The notes under the pieces: generated by a model | What the model was told of the DNA's origin: nothing | Database searches by the model: none | Seen by the model: only the letters and a program-made list of their open reading frames with translations | Program-made: the position numbers and the translations under genes | Assembly: GCF_013344475.1 (NCBI RefSeq) | Contig: NZ_JABUOU010000009.1 | Location: forward strand, 62,001-126,000 | Direction: 5' to 3' | Source of the DNA: Martelella limonii | GTDB taxonomy: Bacteria; Pseudomonadota; Alphaproteobacteria; Rhizobiales; Rhizobiaceae | DNA: 64,000 bases | Shown: positions 35,445-44,575 of the stretch, piece after piece | How positions within the stretch are numbered: the stretch's first letter is position 1 | Layout: every line of letters begins with the position of its first letter

Positions 35445-37256
35445 TCAAACGCGGATCAGGGCGGGATCATCATTGTCGTAGAGCCGTTCCAGCAGGCCGG
35501 CGCGGCGGGTGATGATCTTGCGAATATTGAGCGAGCCCTTGTCGGTGATCTCGCCATCCTTCAGGCTCGGCGGCTCGGCGAGAATGATGGCGCGGGCAAT
35601 GCGCCTTGCGGAGCCCGTTGCCTTCCGGGCAAGGGCGCGCAGCGCGCGGTGGATTTCTGCCTGAAGATGATCGTCGATGACGGCGCCCTCGGATGTGTTG
35701 TCGTCGCGCACGGCGCTCTGCTTCGGGAAGATGAACAGTCCGATTTCGCCGCGATCATGGCCGCAGACGACGACGTCGCTCACAAGGCCGCGCAGCGCTT
35801 CCAGCGCATCGAGCCTGAGCTTGCCGGCCTGTACCCATGTGCCGCTCATCAGCTTGAAATCTTCCGACACCCGGCCATCGAAAACGAGACCGCGATCGTG
35901 ATCGTCGATATCGACGAACCGGACCGCATCGCCGGTCATCAGATAGCCTTCAGCGTCGAAGGCGGCTTCGGTCTTCTCCGGGTCGTCGAAATAGCCGGGG
36001 GTGAGGTTGATGCCTTTCAGTCGCAGTTCCGAGCGCATCTCCTCATCCGGCAGGAGCTTCACCTCGGTGCCGGGAAGCGGAACGCCGATCACCCCGGAGC
36101 GGCCGATCTGCTCGTGCAGCATCACGGCAGCAGGGGCCGTCTCGGTCATGCCCCAGGAGGAGATCATCAGCGGCAGATATCCCTGCACCTCGACCGCCAT
36201 CTCTTCCAGCCGTGTCCAGATATCCTGCGGCAGCGATGCGCCAGCATAAAACAGCATGTCGAGGTCGCCGAAATAGGCCTTGCGCAGTTCCGCATCGGTT
36301 TCCATCGCATGGACCAGCATCGAAAACCCGACCGGCACGTTGAAGGCGATCGTGCCCGGATGCATCTTGATGTTCTCGATCGTGGTCGCGATCGCGGAGG
36401 CGGTCGGCTTGCCGTGATCGATATAGAAGCTGCCGCCATGGGCGAGCATCATGTTGACATTGTGCGAGCCGCCGAAGACGTGGTTCCAGGGCAGCCAGTC
36501 GCAGATCACCGGCGGCCGTTCCTTGATGAAGGGCAGGACCGAGGCCATCTGACTCTGGTTCGCGCACATCATCTTCTGCGTCGTCATCACCGCCTTCGGG
36601 TTGGAGGTGGAGCCGGAGGTGAACAGCAGCTTGGCGAGCGTGTCCGGTCCGACGCCGGAATGGGCCGCCGCCAGATCGACGGCGCTGTCGCCCTTCATGA
36701 TGTCGGCAAACGGGATCACCTTGCCCGGTGCGCCTGCGGTCTTTCCCGCGATGATCTCGATATCCTCGAATTCCGGCCGGGAGAGAGCCTCGCGATAGCG
36801 TCCGGCATCATCAACGAAGGCGAAGGCAGGCCTGACCTTCTCGATCGCATAGGCGAGCCGGCCATGGGCCTCCTCGATCAGCGAATATTGTTCGGCAAGC
36901 GGTACGGTCGGAACGCCGATATATTGCGCGGCGAAGGAAAGCAAAGCGTGATCGACGCCGTTTCCGGACATGATCAGGATCGGCCGCTCAGGCATGGCGC
37001 CGCGCGCGATCAGTCCCGACGCGATCGCCTTCACGCTTTCAAGCACCTCGCGGTAGCCAAGCGCCCGCCAGCCGGCGCCGGAACGTTCGGCCAGAAACAC
37101 GCGGGAAGGGGCCTCGTCCGCCCATTTTTCCAGCCAGACGCCGGTGCGCGCGACCACCGGGTCGAGCGGTACGCGAGACGTCAGGATCAGGCTGCCGTCA
37201 CCGCGCCGTTCGGTATCGACGGCATGGGCAACGAGCGTCAGGGGTTTCAGTCGCAT
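35445..37256 (-). CDS. fcs: Feruloyl-CoA synthetase Fcs
   Basis: 603-residue ANL-family acyl-CoA synthetase that activates ferulate, p-coumarate or caffeate with ATP and CoA. The P-loop LLFTSGSTSNPKAVM, the LPWNHVFGGSHN segment typical of feruloyl-CoA synthases, SSWGMTETAPA, the YLMTGDAVRF hinge region and the C-terminal catalytic Lys segment DKGSLNIRKI are all present. Distinct from 4-coumarate ligases of plants by its length and N-terminus. It sits between the MarR regulator and the amidohydrolase, first committed enzyme of the pathway. Confidence 0.93.
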   Translation of the reverse strand: MRLKPLTLVAHAVDTERRGDGSLILTSRVPLDPVVARTGVWLEKWADEAPSRVFLAERSGAGWRALGYREVLESVKAIASGLIARGAMPERPILIMSGNGVDHALLSFAAQYIGVPTVPLAEQYSLIEEAHGRLAYAIEKVRPAFAFVDDAGRYREALSRPEFEDIEIIAGKTAGAPGKVIPFADIMKGDSAVDLAAAHSGVGPDTLAKLLFTSGSTSNPKAVMTTQKMMCANQSQMASVLPFIKERPPVICDWLPWNHVFGGSHNVNMMLAHGGSFYIDHGKPTASAIATTIENIKMHPGTIAFNVPVGFSMLVHAMETDAELRKAYFGDLDMLFYAGASLPQDIWTRLEEMAVEVQGYLPLMISSWGMTETAPAAVMLHEQIGRSGVIGVPLPGTEVKLLPDEEMRSELRLKGINLTPGYFDDPEKTEAAFDAEGYLMTGDAVRFVDIDDHDRGLVFDGRVSEDFKLMSGTWVQAGKLRLDALEALRGLVSDVVVCGHDRGEIGLFIFPKQSAVRDDNTSEGAVIDDHLQAEIHRALRALARKATGSARRIARAIILAEPPSLKDGEITDKGSLNIRKIITRRAGLLERLYDNDDPALIRV

Positions 37257-37295
37257 CTTCTCCTCCGGCCGCCGTTCCTCCCGCCGGCCTCACGG

Positions 37296-37775
37296 TCAGG
37301 ATCTCGTGCTGATCCGGTAAAGCAGTTCCTTGAGCGTTTCCTGTTCGGTCTGGTCGAGCACGCCTGCAAACAGCGAGCGTTCGTGCTGCTCCACCGCCTC
37401 GCGGGCTCTATTCCAGAGCTTGCGGCCCTTTGGCGTTGCCCGCAGCGCATAGGTGCGGCGGTCGCCGGGAACGCGATTGCGCGAAATCAGCTCGGCGTTT
37501 TCGAGCTCGTCCACCAGCACCACCATGCCGGAGCGTTCGAGCTTCAGCACCTGGCTCAACTGCGTCTGGGAGATGTCCGGGTTCTCGACCACCACCGTCA
37601 GCGCCGAAAAGGTTGCGATCCTGAGATCGAGCGGCGCGAGCGTCCGGTTCAGATCCTCGCGCAGCAGCAGATAGGCCGTCTTCATGTTGTAGCCGACGAA
37701 ATTTCTGAGCGCGTCATCCGTTGCGCCGCTGCCGGTCTTGTCTTCGATCGTCTTTTCCGCCTTCGCCGAGGTCAT
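37296..37775 (-). CDS. MarR-family regulator of the hydroxycinnamate genes
   Basis: 159-residue MarR repressor: winged helix with SQTQLSQVLKLERSGMVVLVDELEN and the wing RNRVPGDRRTYALRATPKG. Similar regulators (CouR, FerC/FerR, HcaR) bind hydroxycinnamoyl-CoA thioesters and derepress the pathway. It lies between the TRAP transporter (14 bp) and fcs (39 bp) on the same strand. The inverted repeat at 42432-42448 is a candidate operator. Ligand identity is inferred from context. Confidence 0.9.
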   Translation of the reverse strand: MTSAKAEKTIEDKTGSGATDDALRNFVGYNMKTAYLLLREDLNRTLAPLDLRIATFSALTVVVENPDISQTQLSQVLKLERSGMVVLVDELENAELISRNRVPGDRRTYALRATPKGRKLWNRAREAVEQHERSLFAGVLDQTEQETLKELLYRISTRS

Positions 37776-37789
37776 GTGCCTGTTCCTTC

Positions 37790-39112
37790 TCAGTTTGCCA
37801 CCAGATCCACCAGACCGTAGCTGAGCGCCGGGAAGGCGATCAGTATGGACACCCGGACAAGTTCCGACAGGATGAAGGGAACCGTCCCGGCAAAGATCTG
37901 CTTCAGCGGTATATGCTTTGCCATCGAGGAAATCACGAACAGGTTCATGCCGACCGGCGGCGTGATCATCCCCATTTCAACCACGACCAGCGTGATGATG
38001 CCGAACCAGAGCGCTGTGTGTTCCGGCGTCATGCCGAAATCGAGCGCCATGATCGTCGGGAAGAACACCGGCACCGTCAGCAGGATCATCGACAGGCTGT
38101 CCATGACGCAGCCCATGACGAGGTAAAATGCCACGATGCCGAGCATCACCAGCATCGGCGCCATGCCGGAGGCGGAGAACCAGGCCGCGACATCGGTCGG
38201 CATCCGGCTGAGCGCGAGTGCGACGTTGAAGATATCGGCGCCGAAAACGATTGCGAAGATCATCGCGGAGGCGGCGGCAGTGTCGATCAGCGAGGCGACC
38301 ATATCGCGCACTCCGAGCCCGCCGGAAACGATGCCGAGGATCAGCGTCAGGACCACCCCGACGGACGCGCCTTCGGCGGGTGTGAAGAAGCCGCCATAAA
38401 TGCCGCCGAGCACGACCACGAAGATGCCGACGATATGCCAGATGCCGAGCGTCGCCTTGAGACGGTCCCTGAAGGGCACCGGATCATGATTGGGGCCGTG
38501 GTGGGGATAGATCCTGACGAAAATTGCGATCGCCGCGCAGAAACCGAGCACGGCAAGCGTCGCCGGAATGGTGGCGGCGAGGAACAGCTTCACGATGTTC
38601 TGTTCCGTCAGCAGCGCATAGATGATCAGCACGATCGATGGCGGGATCAGGATGCCGAGCGTGCCGCCGGCTGCCAGCGAACCGGCGGACAGCGCGCCGG
38701 AATAACCGTGCTTGCGCATTTCCGGCAGCGCCACCCGCGCCATGGTCGATGCGGTGGCAAGCGAGGAACCGGAGATCGAGCCGAACATCGCGCAGCCGGC
38801 AACGGCGGCCATGGCAAGCCCGCCGCGATAATGGCCGATCCAGGCATTGGAGGCGGCAAACAGCTTGGCGGAAATGCCGGACCGCGTGGCAATATGCCCC
38901 ATGAGGATGAACAGTGGCACGATCGCCATTTCATAGGACATGAATTTGTCGACCCAGGCGGTGTCGAGATAGAACAGCAGGCTCGAGGGGCTTGCGAGCA
39001 GCATGTAGCCGGCGGCGCCGACGCCGCCCATGGCAAGCGCGATCGGCATGCGCAGGAAGATCAGCGCAAGCAGGATCACGATCATGCCGAGCGCGATTGT
39101 CAGCGGTTCCAT
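37790..39112 (-). CDS. TRAP transporter large permease (DctM)
   Basis: 440-residue DctM-family permease with about 12 hydrophobic helices. GILIPPSIVLIIYALLTEQ and GMITPPVGMNLFVISSMA are the family signatures. ATG complement 39112 overlaps the last base of the dctQ stop. Together with DctP and DctQ it forms a sodium- or proton-coupled importer, here probably for hydroxycinnamates or another aromatic acid, like the Rhodopseudomonas TarPQM system. Confidence 0.95.
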   Translation of the reverse strand: MEPLTIALGMIVILLALIFLRMPIALAMGGVGAAGYMLLASPSSLLFYLDTAWVDKFMSYEMAIVPLFILMGHIATRSGISAKLFAASNAWIGHYRGGLAMAAVAGCAMFGSISGSSLATASTMARVALPEMRKHGYSGALSAGSLAAGGTLGILIPPSIVLIIYALLTEQNIVKLFLAATIPATLAVLGFCAAIAIFVRIYPHHGPNHDPVPFRDRLKATLGIWHIVGIFVVVLGGIYGGFFTPAEGASVGVVLTLILGIVSGGLGVRDMVASLIDTAAASAMIFAIVFGADIFNVALALSRMPTDVAAWFSASGMAPMLVMLGIVAFYLVMGCVMDSLSMILLTVPVFFPTIMALDFGMTPEHTALWFGIITLVVVEMGMITPPVGMNLFVISSMAKHIPLKQIFAGTVPFILSELVRVSILIAFPALSYGLVDLVAN

Positions 39113-39657
39113 CAGGCGGTCTCCGCAGGGCGCCTGGCCCGGGAAAGGATATCATCGAGCCCGGTCACCAGAGCAACGAGGGCAGACAGTGCGGTTCCGA
39201 AGACGGCTGGGATGTAGACGGTCCAGATCGGAAAGCCGAGCAGCATGGTGCGGTCGCCATAGCCCTGCAGCGTCAGAAGCCCGTGGGTAAGCCGCCAGCT
39301 CAGCACCGCCCAGGCGAAGGCAAAGAGCAAGGTCCAGACGCCGTCAAGGCGGCGCTGGCTTTGTTCTGCCATCCAGCCGGTGAAGAGGTCGACCATCACA
39401 TGCCCCCTGGTGAACTGGCAGAGCGGCAGGAACAGCGAGGCGCAGGCGGCGCAGACAAGCTCCACCGCCTCGAAATCGCCCCTGATGCCGCCGTAGCCGA
39501 GGACGCGCATCACCACCGACAGCGTCACCATGGCAGCCGTCGCGAAAGCGGCAAAGCCGCCAAGCGCGGCGCTTGCAAGGCAAAGCCGGTAGAGCCAGAC
39601 GAACCGGGGGGCGCCGCCCCCGGTCGCTTCATCTGCGGCTGGAAGCGGCTCCGCCAT
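39112..39657 (-). CDS. TRAP transporter small permease (DctQ)
   Basis: 181 residues with four hydrophobic helices; the second carries the EAVELVCAACASLFLPLCQFTRGHVMVD segment typical of DctQ. It starts 3 bp after the dctP stop and overlaps dctM by one base. Needed for coupling the binding protein to DctM. Confidence 0.92.
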   Translation of the reverse strand: MAEPLPAADEATGGGAPRFVWLYRLCLASAALGGFAAFATAAMVTLSVVMRVLGYGGIRGDFEAVELVCAACASLFLPLCQFTRGHVMVDLFTGWMAEQSQRRLDGVWTLLFAFAWAVLSWRLTHGLLTLQGYGDRTMLLGFPIWTVYIPAVFGTALSALVALVTGLDDILSRARRPAETA

Positions 39658-39660
39658 GGA

Positions 39661-40716
39661 TCAGCCCTTGTCCAGCAGTTCGTTGGCGCGCTTCATGATC
39701 GCCGCACCATCATAGCCCTTGTCGTCGAGCTTCTTCTGCCAGGCCTCGGCGATCGGGGCTGCAACCTCCTGCCAGGAGGCGATTTCGTCAGCCGGGATTT
39801 CGACGATGGTGTTGCCGTGCTTTTCGACCACTGCCTTGCCGCCGGCCTCGAACTTGTCGAAGCTTGCGCCGATGCGCTTCGAGAGGGCCGGGCCCGAATT
39901 GTCGTCGATGACCTTGCGGACATCGTCGGAAAGACCCTCATATTTCTTCTGGTTCATCACCAGCGCGAAGGTGTTGGTGTAGAGCCCACGGGCGCCCGGA
40001 GCCGGGGCTGCGGAATATTCCGTCAGTTCCTGTAGCTTGTAGGCCGGCACCACCTCATAGGGCAGGCAGCAGCCGTCGATCACGCCGTTGGAAAGGCCGA
40101 CCACCATCTCCGTCACGGGGAAGAACACCACTTCCGCGCCGAGCTTGGTCAGCATGTCGCCGGTGGCCTGGTTGGGCGCGCGCAGCTTCATGCCGGCCAT
40201 ATCGGCCTTGGAGGTGATCGCCTTGCCGCGGGTATGCAGCTTGCCGCCCGCATGGGTGTGGAAGGCAAGCGGCGTCAGGCCGTTGTCTGTGTATTCCGCC
40301 ATGCCGTATTCGCGCATCAGCGTGTCCATGGCGACCGATGTCGCCTCCGCCGAGGTCACCATGAAAGGTACCGACATGGTTTCCGCCACCGGGAAACGGT
40401 CCGGCGTATAGACCGGCATCGACCAGGCGATGTCGACAATGCCCTGACGGGCCTGGTCGGCGAGCTGCGGCGGCTTGCCGCCGAGTTGCATGGCCGGGAA
40501 GATCTGGACCTCGATCGCGCCGCCGGAAGCGTCGGCAAGCTCCTTGACCCAGAGATCGAAGAAGCCGCTCTGGATCGGCGCCATGGCGGGCAGGAAGTGG
40601 TGAAGTCTCAACGTCACCTCCGCAGCCTGCGCATTGCGGATGAAGACGGGCGCCGCAAGCGTTGCGCCAATGGCGGCAAGTGCGGAGCGTCGGGTCATTT
40701 TCAGCGTGCTGGTCAT
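39661..40716 (-). CDS. TRAP transporter substrate-binding protein (DctP)
   Basis: 351-residue periplasmic DctP-family binding protein. The N-terminus MTRRSALAAIGATLAAP...NAQA is a twin-arginine-style signal, cleaved near AQA-AE. The DctP pattern LHHFLPAMAPIQSG and GMKLRAPNQATGDML is present; the latter segment (RxP) usually supplies the Arg that binds the ligand carboxylate. ATG complement 40716 follows GGAGGAG. First gene of the TRAP operon, 112 bp after the crotonase gene. Confidence 0.93.
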   Translation of the reverse strand: MTSTLKMTRRSALAAIGATLAAPVFIRNAQAAEVTLRLHHFLPAMAPIQSGFFDLWVKELADASGGAIEVQIFPAMQLGGKPPQLADQARQGIVDIAWSMPVYTPDRFPVAETMSVPFMVTSAEATSVAMDTLMREYGMAEYTDNGLTPLAFHTHAGGKLHTRGKAITSKADMAGMKLRAPNQATGDMLTKLGAEVVFFPVTEMVVGLSNGVIDGCCLPYEVVPAYKLQELTEYSAAPAPGARGLYTNTFALVMNQKKYEGLSDDVRKVIDDNSGPALSKRIGASFDKFEAGGKAVVEKHGNTIVEIPADEIASWQEVAAPIAEAWQKKLDDKGYDGAAIMKRANELLDKG

Positions 40717-40828
40717 GTCGGTTCTCCTCCCGAGTTTCAACCGTTCAGTTTCGGCATTCCGCCGGGCTTGCCGGTGGACCCGCCGCGTGCCTCGCTCTTC
40801 CGGACGGCGCGCTGCCGTTCCGGCTCCT

Positions 40829-41587
40829 CTAGCGAAACACTGGCGGGCGTTTTTCGAGAAATGCGCGCAATCCCTCCTCGGCGTCGGCGCTCGTCTGCGA
40901 AATGGCCGCGCACAGGCTTTCGGTAAAGAAACCCTCGGCGCGTGGCATCTCCGATATCCGGCTGATGGCCTGGATCATCATGTCGTTGGAAAGCTGGGCA
41001 TTGCCGGCGATCTTTCCGGCAAGCTTGCGCGCAAGCGGCATCGCCTCGCCATCGCCGACGCTGTAATGGGCAAGTCCCAACCGAAGGCCTTCATCCGCAT
41101 CATACCTGCGGCCTGTCAGCATCATCTCCCGCATCCGGTCGGCGCCGATGATGCGGGCGACATTCACGGTCGCCCCGCCGCCGACGAAAATGCCGCGCAT
41201 GCCCTCCGGCAGCTGAAAGATCGTCGAGGCTTCGGCGATGCGCACATGGGTGGCGCTCGCAAGCTCCAGTCCGCCGCCAATCACCGCGCCGGCCATGGCC
41301 GAGACCACCGGCAGTCCGGAAAATTCGACCCGCTCCATCACCCGATGCCAGCCGCGCGAATGGCGCATCGTGTCTTCGGCGTTGCGGGCAACATGTTCGG
41401 AGAGATCGAGACCGGAGCAGAAATGACCGCCTTCGCCGGTCAGGATGACCGCCCGCACGCCTTCCGGCGGCGCGGAGAAGAAGCCATCGATCGCCGCCAG
41501 CAATGCGTCGCACATGGCGTTGCGCTTTTCAGGGCGGTTCATCGTCAGCGTCGCGATCGGGCCATCGATTTCGGTTTTCAGGATCAT
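40829..41587 (-). CDS. Enoyl-CoA hydratase/isomerase (crotonase) family protein
   Basis: 252 residues. Crotonase landmarks are MNRPEKRNAM, the first oxyanion-hole segment HFCSGLDL, GGGLELASATHVRIA with one catalytic Glu, and LPEGMRGIFVGGGAT with the second. It is unlike the 276-residue vanillin-forming hydratase-lyase, so plain hydration of feruloyl- or coumaroyl-CoA is expected, followed by the neighbouring dehydrogenase. It lies 24 bp after the SDR gene in the same leftward operon. Confidence 0.9.
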   Translation of the reverse strand: MILKTEIDGPIATLTMNRPEKRNAMCDALLAAIDGFFSAPPEGVRAVILTGEGGHFCSGLDLSEHVARNAEDTMRHSRGWHRVMERVEFSGLPVVSAMAGAVIGGGLELASATHVRIAEASTIFQLPEGMRGIFVGGGATVNVARIIGADRMREMMLTGRRYDADEGLRLGLAHYSVGDGEAMPLARKLAGKIAGNAQLSNDMMIQAISRISEMPRAEGFFTESLCAAISQTSADAEEGLRAFLEKRPPVFR

Positions 41588-41611
41588 TCTTGTCTCTTCT
41601 TCATCCTGTGG

Positions 41612-42376
41612 TCATTTCGCCGGCATGCGGGCAGCGCCGTCGAGGCGGATGACCGAACCGTTCAGCATTGGATTGACGGCGATCTGTTCCACCAGCATCG
41701 CGAATTCGTCCGGCAGGCCCATCCGGCTCGGATACGGCACGGATTTCAGGATATCGGCGCGGATATCATCCGGCAGTCCGGCGCTCATGCCGGTCTCGAA
41801 CAGGCCCGGCGCGATCGTCATCACCCGGATTCCGAAACGCGCCAGCTCGCGGGCGGCAGGCAGCGTCATCGAGGCGACCCCGCCCTTCGACGCAGCATAG
41901 GCCGCCTGTCCGATCTGGCCATCCTCGAAGGCGACGGAGGCGGTGTTGATGATCACCCCGCGCGCGCCGTCATCGTCCAGCGGATCGGCTTCGGCCATCA
42001 GGCGGGCGGCGATGTTCATGACGCTGTAAGTGCCGATCAGATTGGTACGGATGGTGCGCTCGAAGCTGTCGAGCGTGAGCGCGCCGTCCTTCGGCAGAAT
42101 GCGCTGGGCAGTGCCGATGCCTGCGCACGAGACCACGATGCGTGGTGCGCCGAGCTGGTCTTTCACTTCTGTAAATACTGCCTCGAGCCGCGCCCCATCC
42201 GCAACGTCGGCGCCAAAGCCGAAACCGCCGATCTCTTCGGCGATGCTTTCCGCAGCGCTTGCGGAGAGGTCGAGCACGGCGACCTTTGCGCCGGCACGGG
42301 CAAGCCGTCTTGCGGTTGCGGCACCCAGTCCGCTTGCGCCGCCGGTGACCAGCGCTGTCGCACCCTCGATTTTCAT
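41612..42376 (-). CDS. SDR-family 3-hydroxyacyl-CoA dehydrogenase (HSD10-like)
   Basis: 254-residue short-chain dehydrogenase. The NAD motif TGGASGLG at 11-18, an NTASVAF serine region, the YAASKGG active site and an APGLFETGMSAGLP segment resemble type-II 3-hydroxyacyl-CoA dehydrogenases. In the A. fabrum ferulate pathway a homologous gene makes the beta-keto aryl-propionyl-CoA; the same role is expected here. First gene of the leftward unit, divergent from pobA over 157 bp. Confidence 0.9.
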   Translation of the reverse strand: MKIEGATALVTGGASGLGAATARRLARAGAKVAVLDLSASAAESIAEEIGGFGFGADVADGARLEAVFTEVKDQLGAPRIVVSCAGIGTAQRILPKDGALTLDSFERTIRTNLIGTYSVMNIAARLMAEADPLDDDGARGVIINTASVAFEDGQIGQAAYAASKGGVASMTLPAARELARFGIRVMTIAPGLFETGMSAGLPDDIRADILKSVPYPSRMGLPDEFAMLVEQIAVNPMLNGSVIRLDGAARMPAK

Positions 42377-42431
42377 GGCTCCTCCGATCCCTGTTCCGTT
42401 ATTAGAGGTCGACTTAATTGTTTTGTCAATG

Positions 42432-42448
42432 AACAGTTATGGACTGTT
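42432..42448. promoter_or_regulatory. Inverted repeat in the SDR-pobA divergent promoter
   Basis: AACAGT-TATGG-ACTGTT is a perfect 6-bp-arm inverted repeat, 17 bp in all, midway between the two divergent starts in an AT-rich patch. Size and symmetry suit a MarR dimer. A second shorter pair ATTG/CAAT lies next to it at about 42417-42430. Confidence 0.5.
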
Positions 42449-42533
42449 TGTTTTTATATGCTATCGTTCGCATCAGGGCGGCTGCGCGCGCAGTGTCCTG
42501 ACGCGCCTTCAAGGCGCACGGGAGGAGAGTGTC

Positions 42534-43703
42534 GTGAAGTGTCAGGTTGCCATAGTCGGTGGCGGGCCGGCAGGCCTACTATTGTCTCAGATCCTCAACA
42601 ATGCGGGGGTCGACACGGTCGTGCTGGAACGCACCAGCCGGCAGCATGTGCTCTCGCGCATCCGCGCCGGCATTGTCGAATGGGGCGCGGTCGAGCTTCT
42701 GCGCGCGGCCGGTGTCGGCGCGCGCATGGATGCGGAAGGCATTCCCCATGATGGCTGCGTGCTCTCCGACAATGATCTTCAGGTGCGTATCGATTTTGAG
42801 GCACTGACCGGTCGCAGGGTGATGGTCTACGGCCAGACCGAGATCACCGCCGATCTCTATGCCGCGCAGGACCGTGCCGGGACGCCGTTCTTCCACGGCG
42901 TCGAGGATGTCGAGATCGCCGATCTCGATCAGGCGCTTTCGAAGGTGCATTTCACCCATGAGGGCGAGCGCAGGACGATCACGTGCCAATATGTCGCTGG
43001 CTGTGACGGCTTTCACGGCGTCTCGCGGCGCACCATTCCGGACGAGAAACGGCGCGCATTCGAGCGGGTCTATCCCTTTGGCTGGCTCGGACTTCTCTCC
43101 CGCACGCCGCCCGTCCATGACGAACTGATCTACGCCAATTCCGATCGCGGCTTTGCGTTGGCCTCGATGCGCAATGCCGAACTCAGCCGCTACTACATCC
43201 AGGTGCCCCTGACCGACAAGGTCGAGGATTGGTCGGACGATGCGTTCTGGGCGGAGCTGAAGCGGCGGCTGCCATCCGATGCGGCGGACAATCTGGTCAC
43301 AGGCGCGTCGATCGAAAAGAGCATCGCGCCGCTGCGCTCCTTCGTCTCGGAACCGCTGCGCTGGGGCAATCTGTTCCTGGCGGGCGATGCCACCCATATT
43401 GTGCCCCCCACCGGCGCGAAGGGTCTCAATCTGGCGGCCTCGGACGTCTTCTACCTGTCGTCGGCGCTGATCGAGAAGCTGAAATCGGACAGCAATGCCG
43501 GCATCGACGCCTATTCGGAGCGCGCGCTTGCCCGGATCTGGAAGGCAATGCGCTTCAGCTGGCAGATGACAACGCTTCTGCACAGGTTTGATGACGAGGA
43601 CAGTTTCGCCGCCGCCATGCGCCGGGCAAGCCTTGCCCATCTTGCGTCATCGGAAACCGCTCGGCGTGATCTCGCGGAAAACTATATCGGATTGCCCTAT
43701 TAA
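42534..43703 (+). CDS. pobA: 4-hydroxybenzoate 3-monooxygenase PobA
   Basis: 389-residue FAD monooxygenase turning 4-hydroxybenzoate into protocatechuate. The N-terminal GxGxxG is VAIVGGGPAGLLL, then the substrate/FAD segment ERTSRQHVLSRIRAGIVEWG, the DG motif CDGFHGVSRRTIP and the GD motif LAGDATHIVPPTGAKG. GTG 42534 is chosen with GGAGGAGAG upstream; the long frame before it is an artefact. Length equals typical PobA. It turns the product of p-coumarate side-chain removal into protocatechuate for the beta-ketoadipate pathway. Confidence 0.96.
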   Translation: MKCQVAIVGGGPAGLLLSQILNNAGVDTVVLERTSRQHVLSRIRAGIVEWGAVELLRAAGVGARMDAEGIPHDGCVLSDNDLQVRIDFEALTGRRVMVYGQTEITADLYAAQDRAGTPFFHGVEDVEIADLDQALSKVHFTHEGERRTITCQYVAGCDGFHGVSRRTIPDEKRRAFERVYPFGWLGLLSRTPPVHDELIYANSDRGFALASMRNAELSRYYIQVPLTDKVEDWSDDAFWAELKRRLPSDAADNLVTGASIEKSIAPLRSFVSEPLRWGNLFLAGDATHIVPPTGAKGLNLAASDVFYLSSALIEKLKSDSNAGIDAYSERALARIWKAMRFSWQMTTLLHRFDDEDSFAAAMRRASLAHLASSETARRDLAENYIGLPY

Positions 43704-43834
43704 GCGTGCCTTTGTGTGCTTCCAGAGCAACATTGGATCTGCGGTTCTCGGACTGGTAGAATTGCGGCTTTCACCGCAGAGCGGAATCATATTTGATTTC
43801 TGTTAAATATGATCGCCGAGCGAAGAGGCCCGTG

Positions 43835-44533
43835 ATGAAACCCGTTTCGACAACCATAATTGCACTTCTTGTTTCGGCGCCTGCAGCGGTGGCCGCCGAT
43901 ATTGTTGTCGCGCCGCCTTCGCAGCCGGTCGCGGAGGTCGAGTCCGCAATTTCGTGGACGGGCTTTTATGTCGGCGGGGAGGGCGGTTATGGCTGGCTCG
44001 CCGGCAAGATCCCGGAAAGCCTGGTGACGGCCGGCGCCACCGAAGCGGCATCCGGCGGCACGGCAGGCGTGTTTCTCGGCTATGATCATCAGTTCCAGAA
44101 CAACATGGTCGTCGGCCTTGCCGCATCCTACGGCTATAACTGGAATGACAATTCCTACACCGTGTCATCGCCGCTGCCGATCCTGGACGGGCAGACCGTC
44201 ACCTTCGGCACGCAGTGGCATGCGTCCGTCGAGGGGCGGGTCGGTTATGCATTCGGGCGCGCTCTGCTGTTTGCAAGCGGCGGTTATGCCGCCACCCGGC
44301 TTGAAGGCGATTTCTCGCTGACGGGGCAGAGCTATGATGATGTGCTGAACGGCTGGACCGCAGGGGTGGGCCTCGACTACGCCTTTACGGAGCAGGTCTT
44401 CGGGCGGCTGAAGGCGAGCTACAGCGATTATGGCAATACAGATCTGGTCCGCAATGCAACCGGCCTTGCAGCGCTCTCGGACACCAAGGTGACGCAAGCA
44501 AATATCAGCGCAGGCATCGGCTTCAGGTTCTGA
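43835..44533 (+). CDS. Outer-membrane beta-barrel protein (Omp25/RopB-like)
   Basis: 232 residues: signal peptide (MKPVSTTIIALLVSAPAAVA, cleavage before ADIVV), a Pro/Val linker, then an eight-strand-type barrel starting WTGFYVGGEGGYGW and ending with aromatic GIGFRF. GYDHQFQNNMVVGLAASYGY and GGYAATRLEGDF are further strands typical of rhizobial and Brucella Omp25-like porin-family proteins. Monocistronic, followed by a strong terminator. Confidence 0.9.
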   Translation: MKPVSTTIIALLVSAPAAVAADIVVAPPSQPVAEVESAISWTGFYVGGEGGYGWLAGKIPESLVTAGATEAASGGTAGVFLGYDHQFQNNMVVGLAASYGYNWNDNSYTVSSPLPILDGQTVTFGTQWHASVEGRVGYAFGRALLFASGGYAATRLEGDFSLTGQSYDDVLNGWTAGVGLDYAFTEQVFGRLKASYSDYGNTDLVRNATGLAALSDTKVTQANISAGIGFRF

Positions 44534-44575
44534 CGCGACCCCGGTCTCTCATTTTATGTCTTGAGTGTATTAAGT

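Noticed and set aside
34545..37820. 1091-codon open frame on the + strand
   Set aside because: It lies opposite fcs, the amidohydrolase and the MarR gene, which have clear family motifs. Long antisense frames are expected in high-GC DNA.
40829..41587. Vanillin-forming feruloyl-CoA hydratase-lyase (Ech)
   Set aside because: It is shorter and lacks the sequence segments I recall for that enzyme; an adjacent 3-hydroxyacyl-CoA dehydrogenase fits the beta-oxidation route instead.
40634..42751. 705-codon open frame on the + strand
   Set aside because: Antisense to the crotonase and SDR genes and overlapping the start of pobA; no domain visible.
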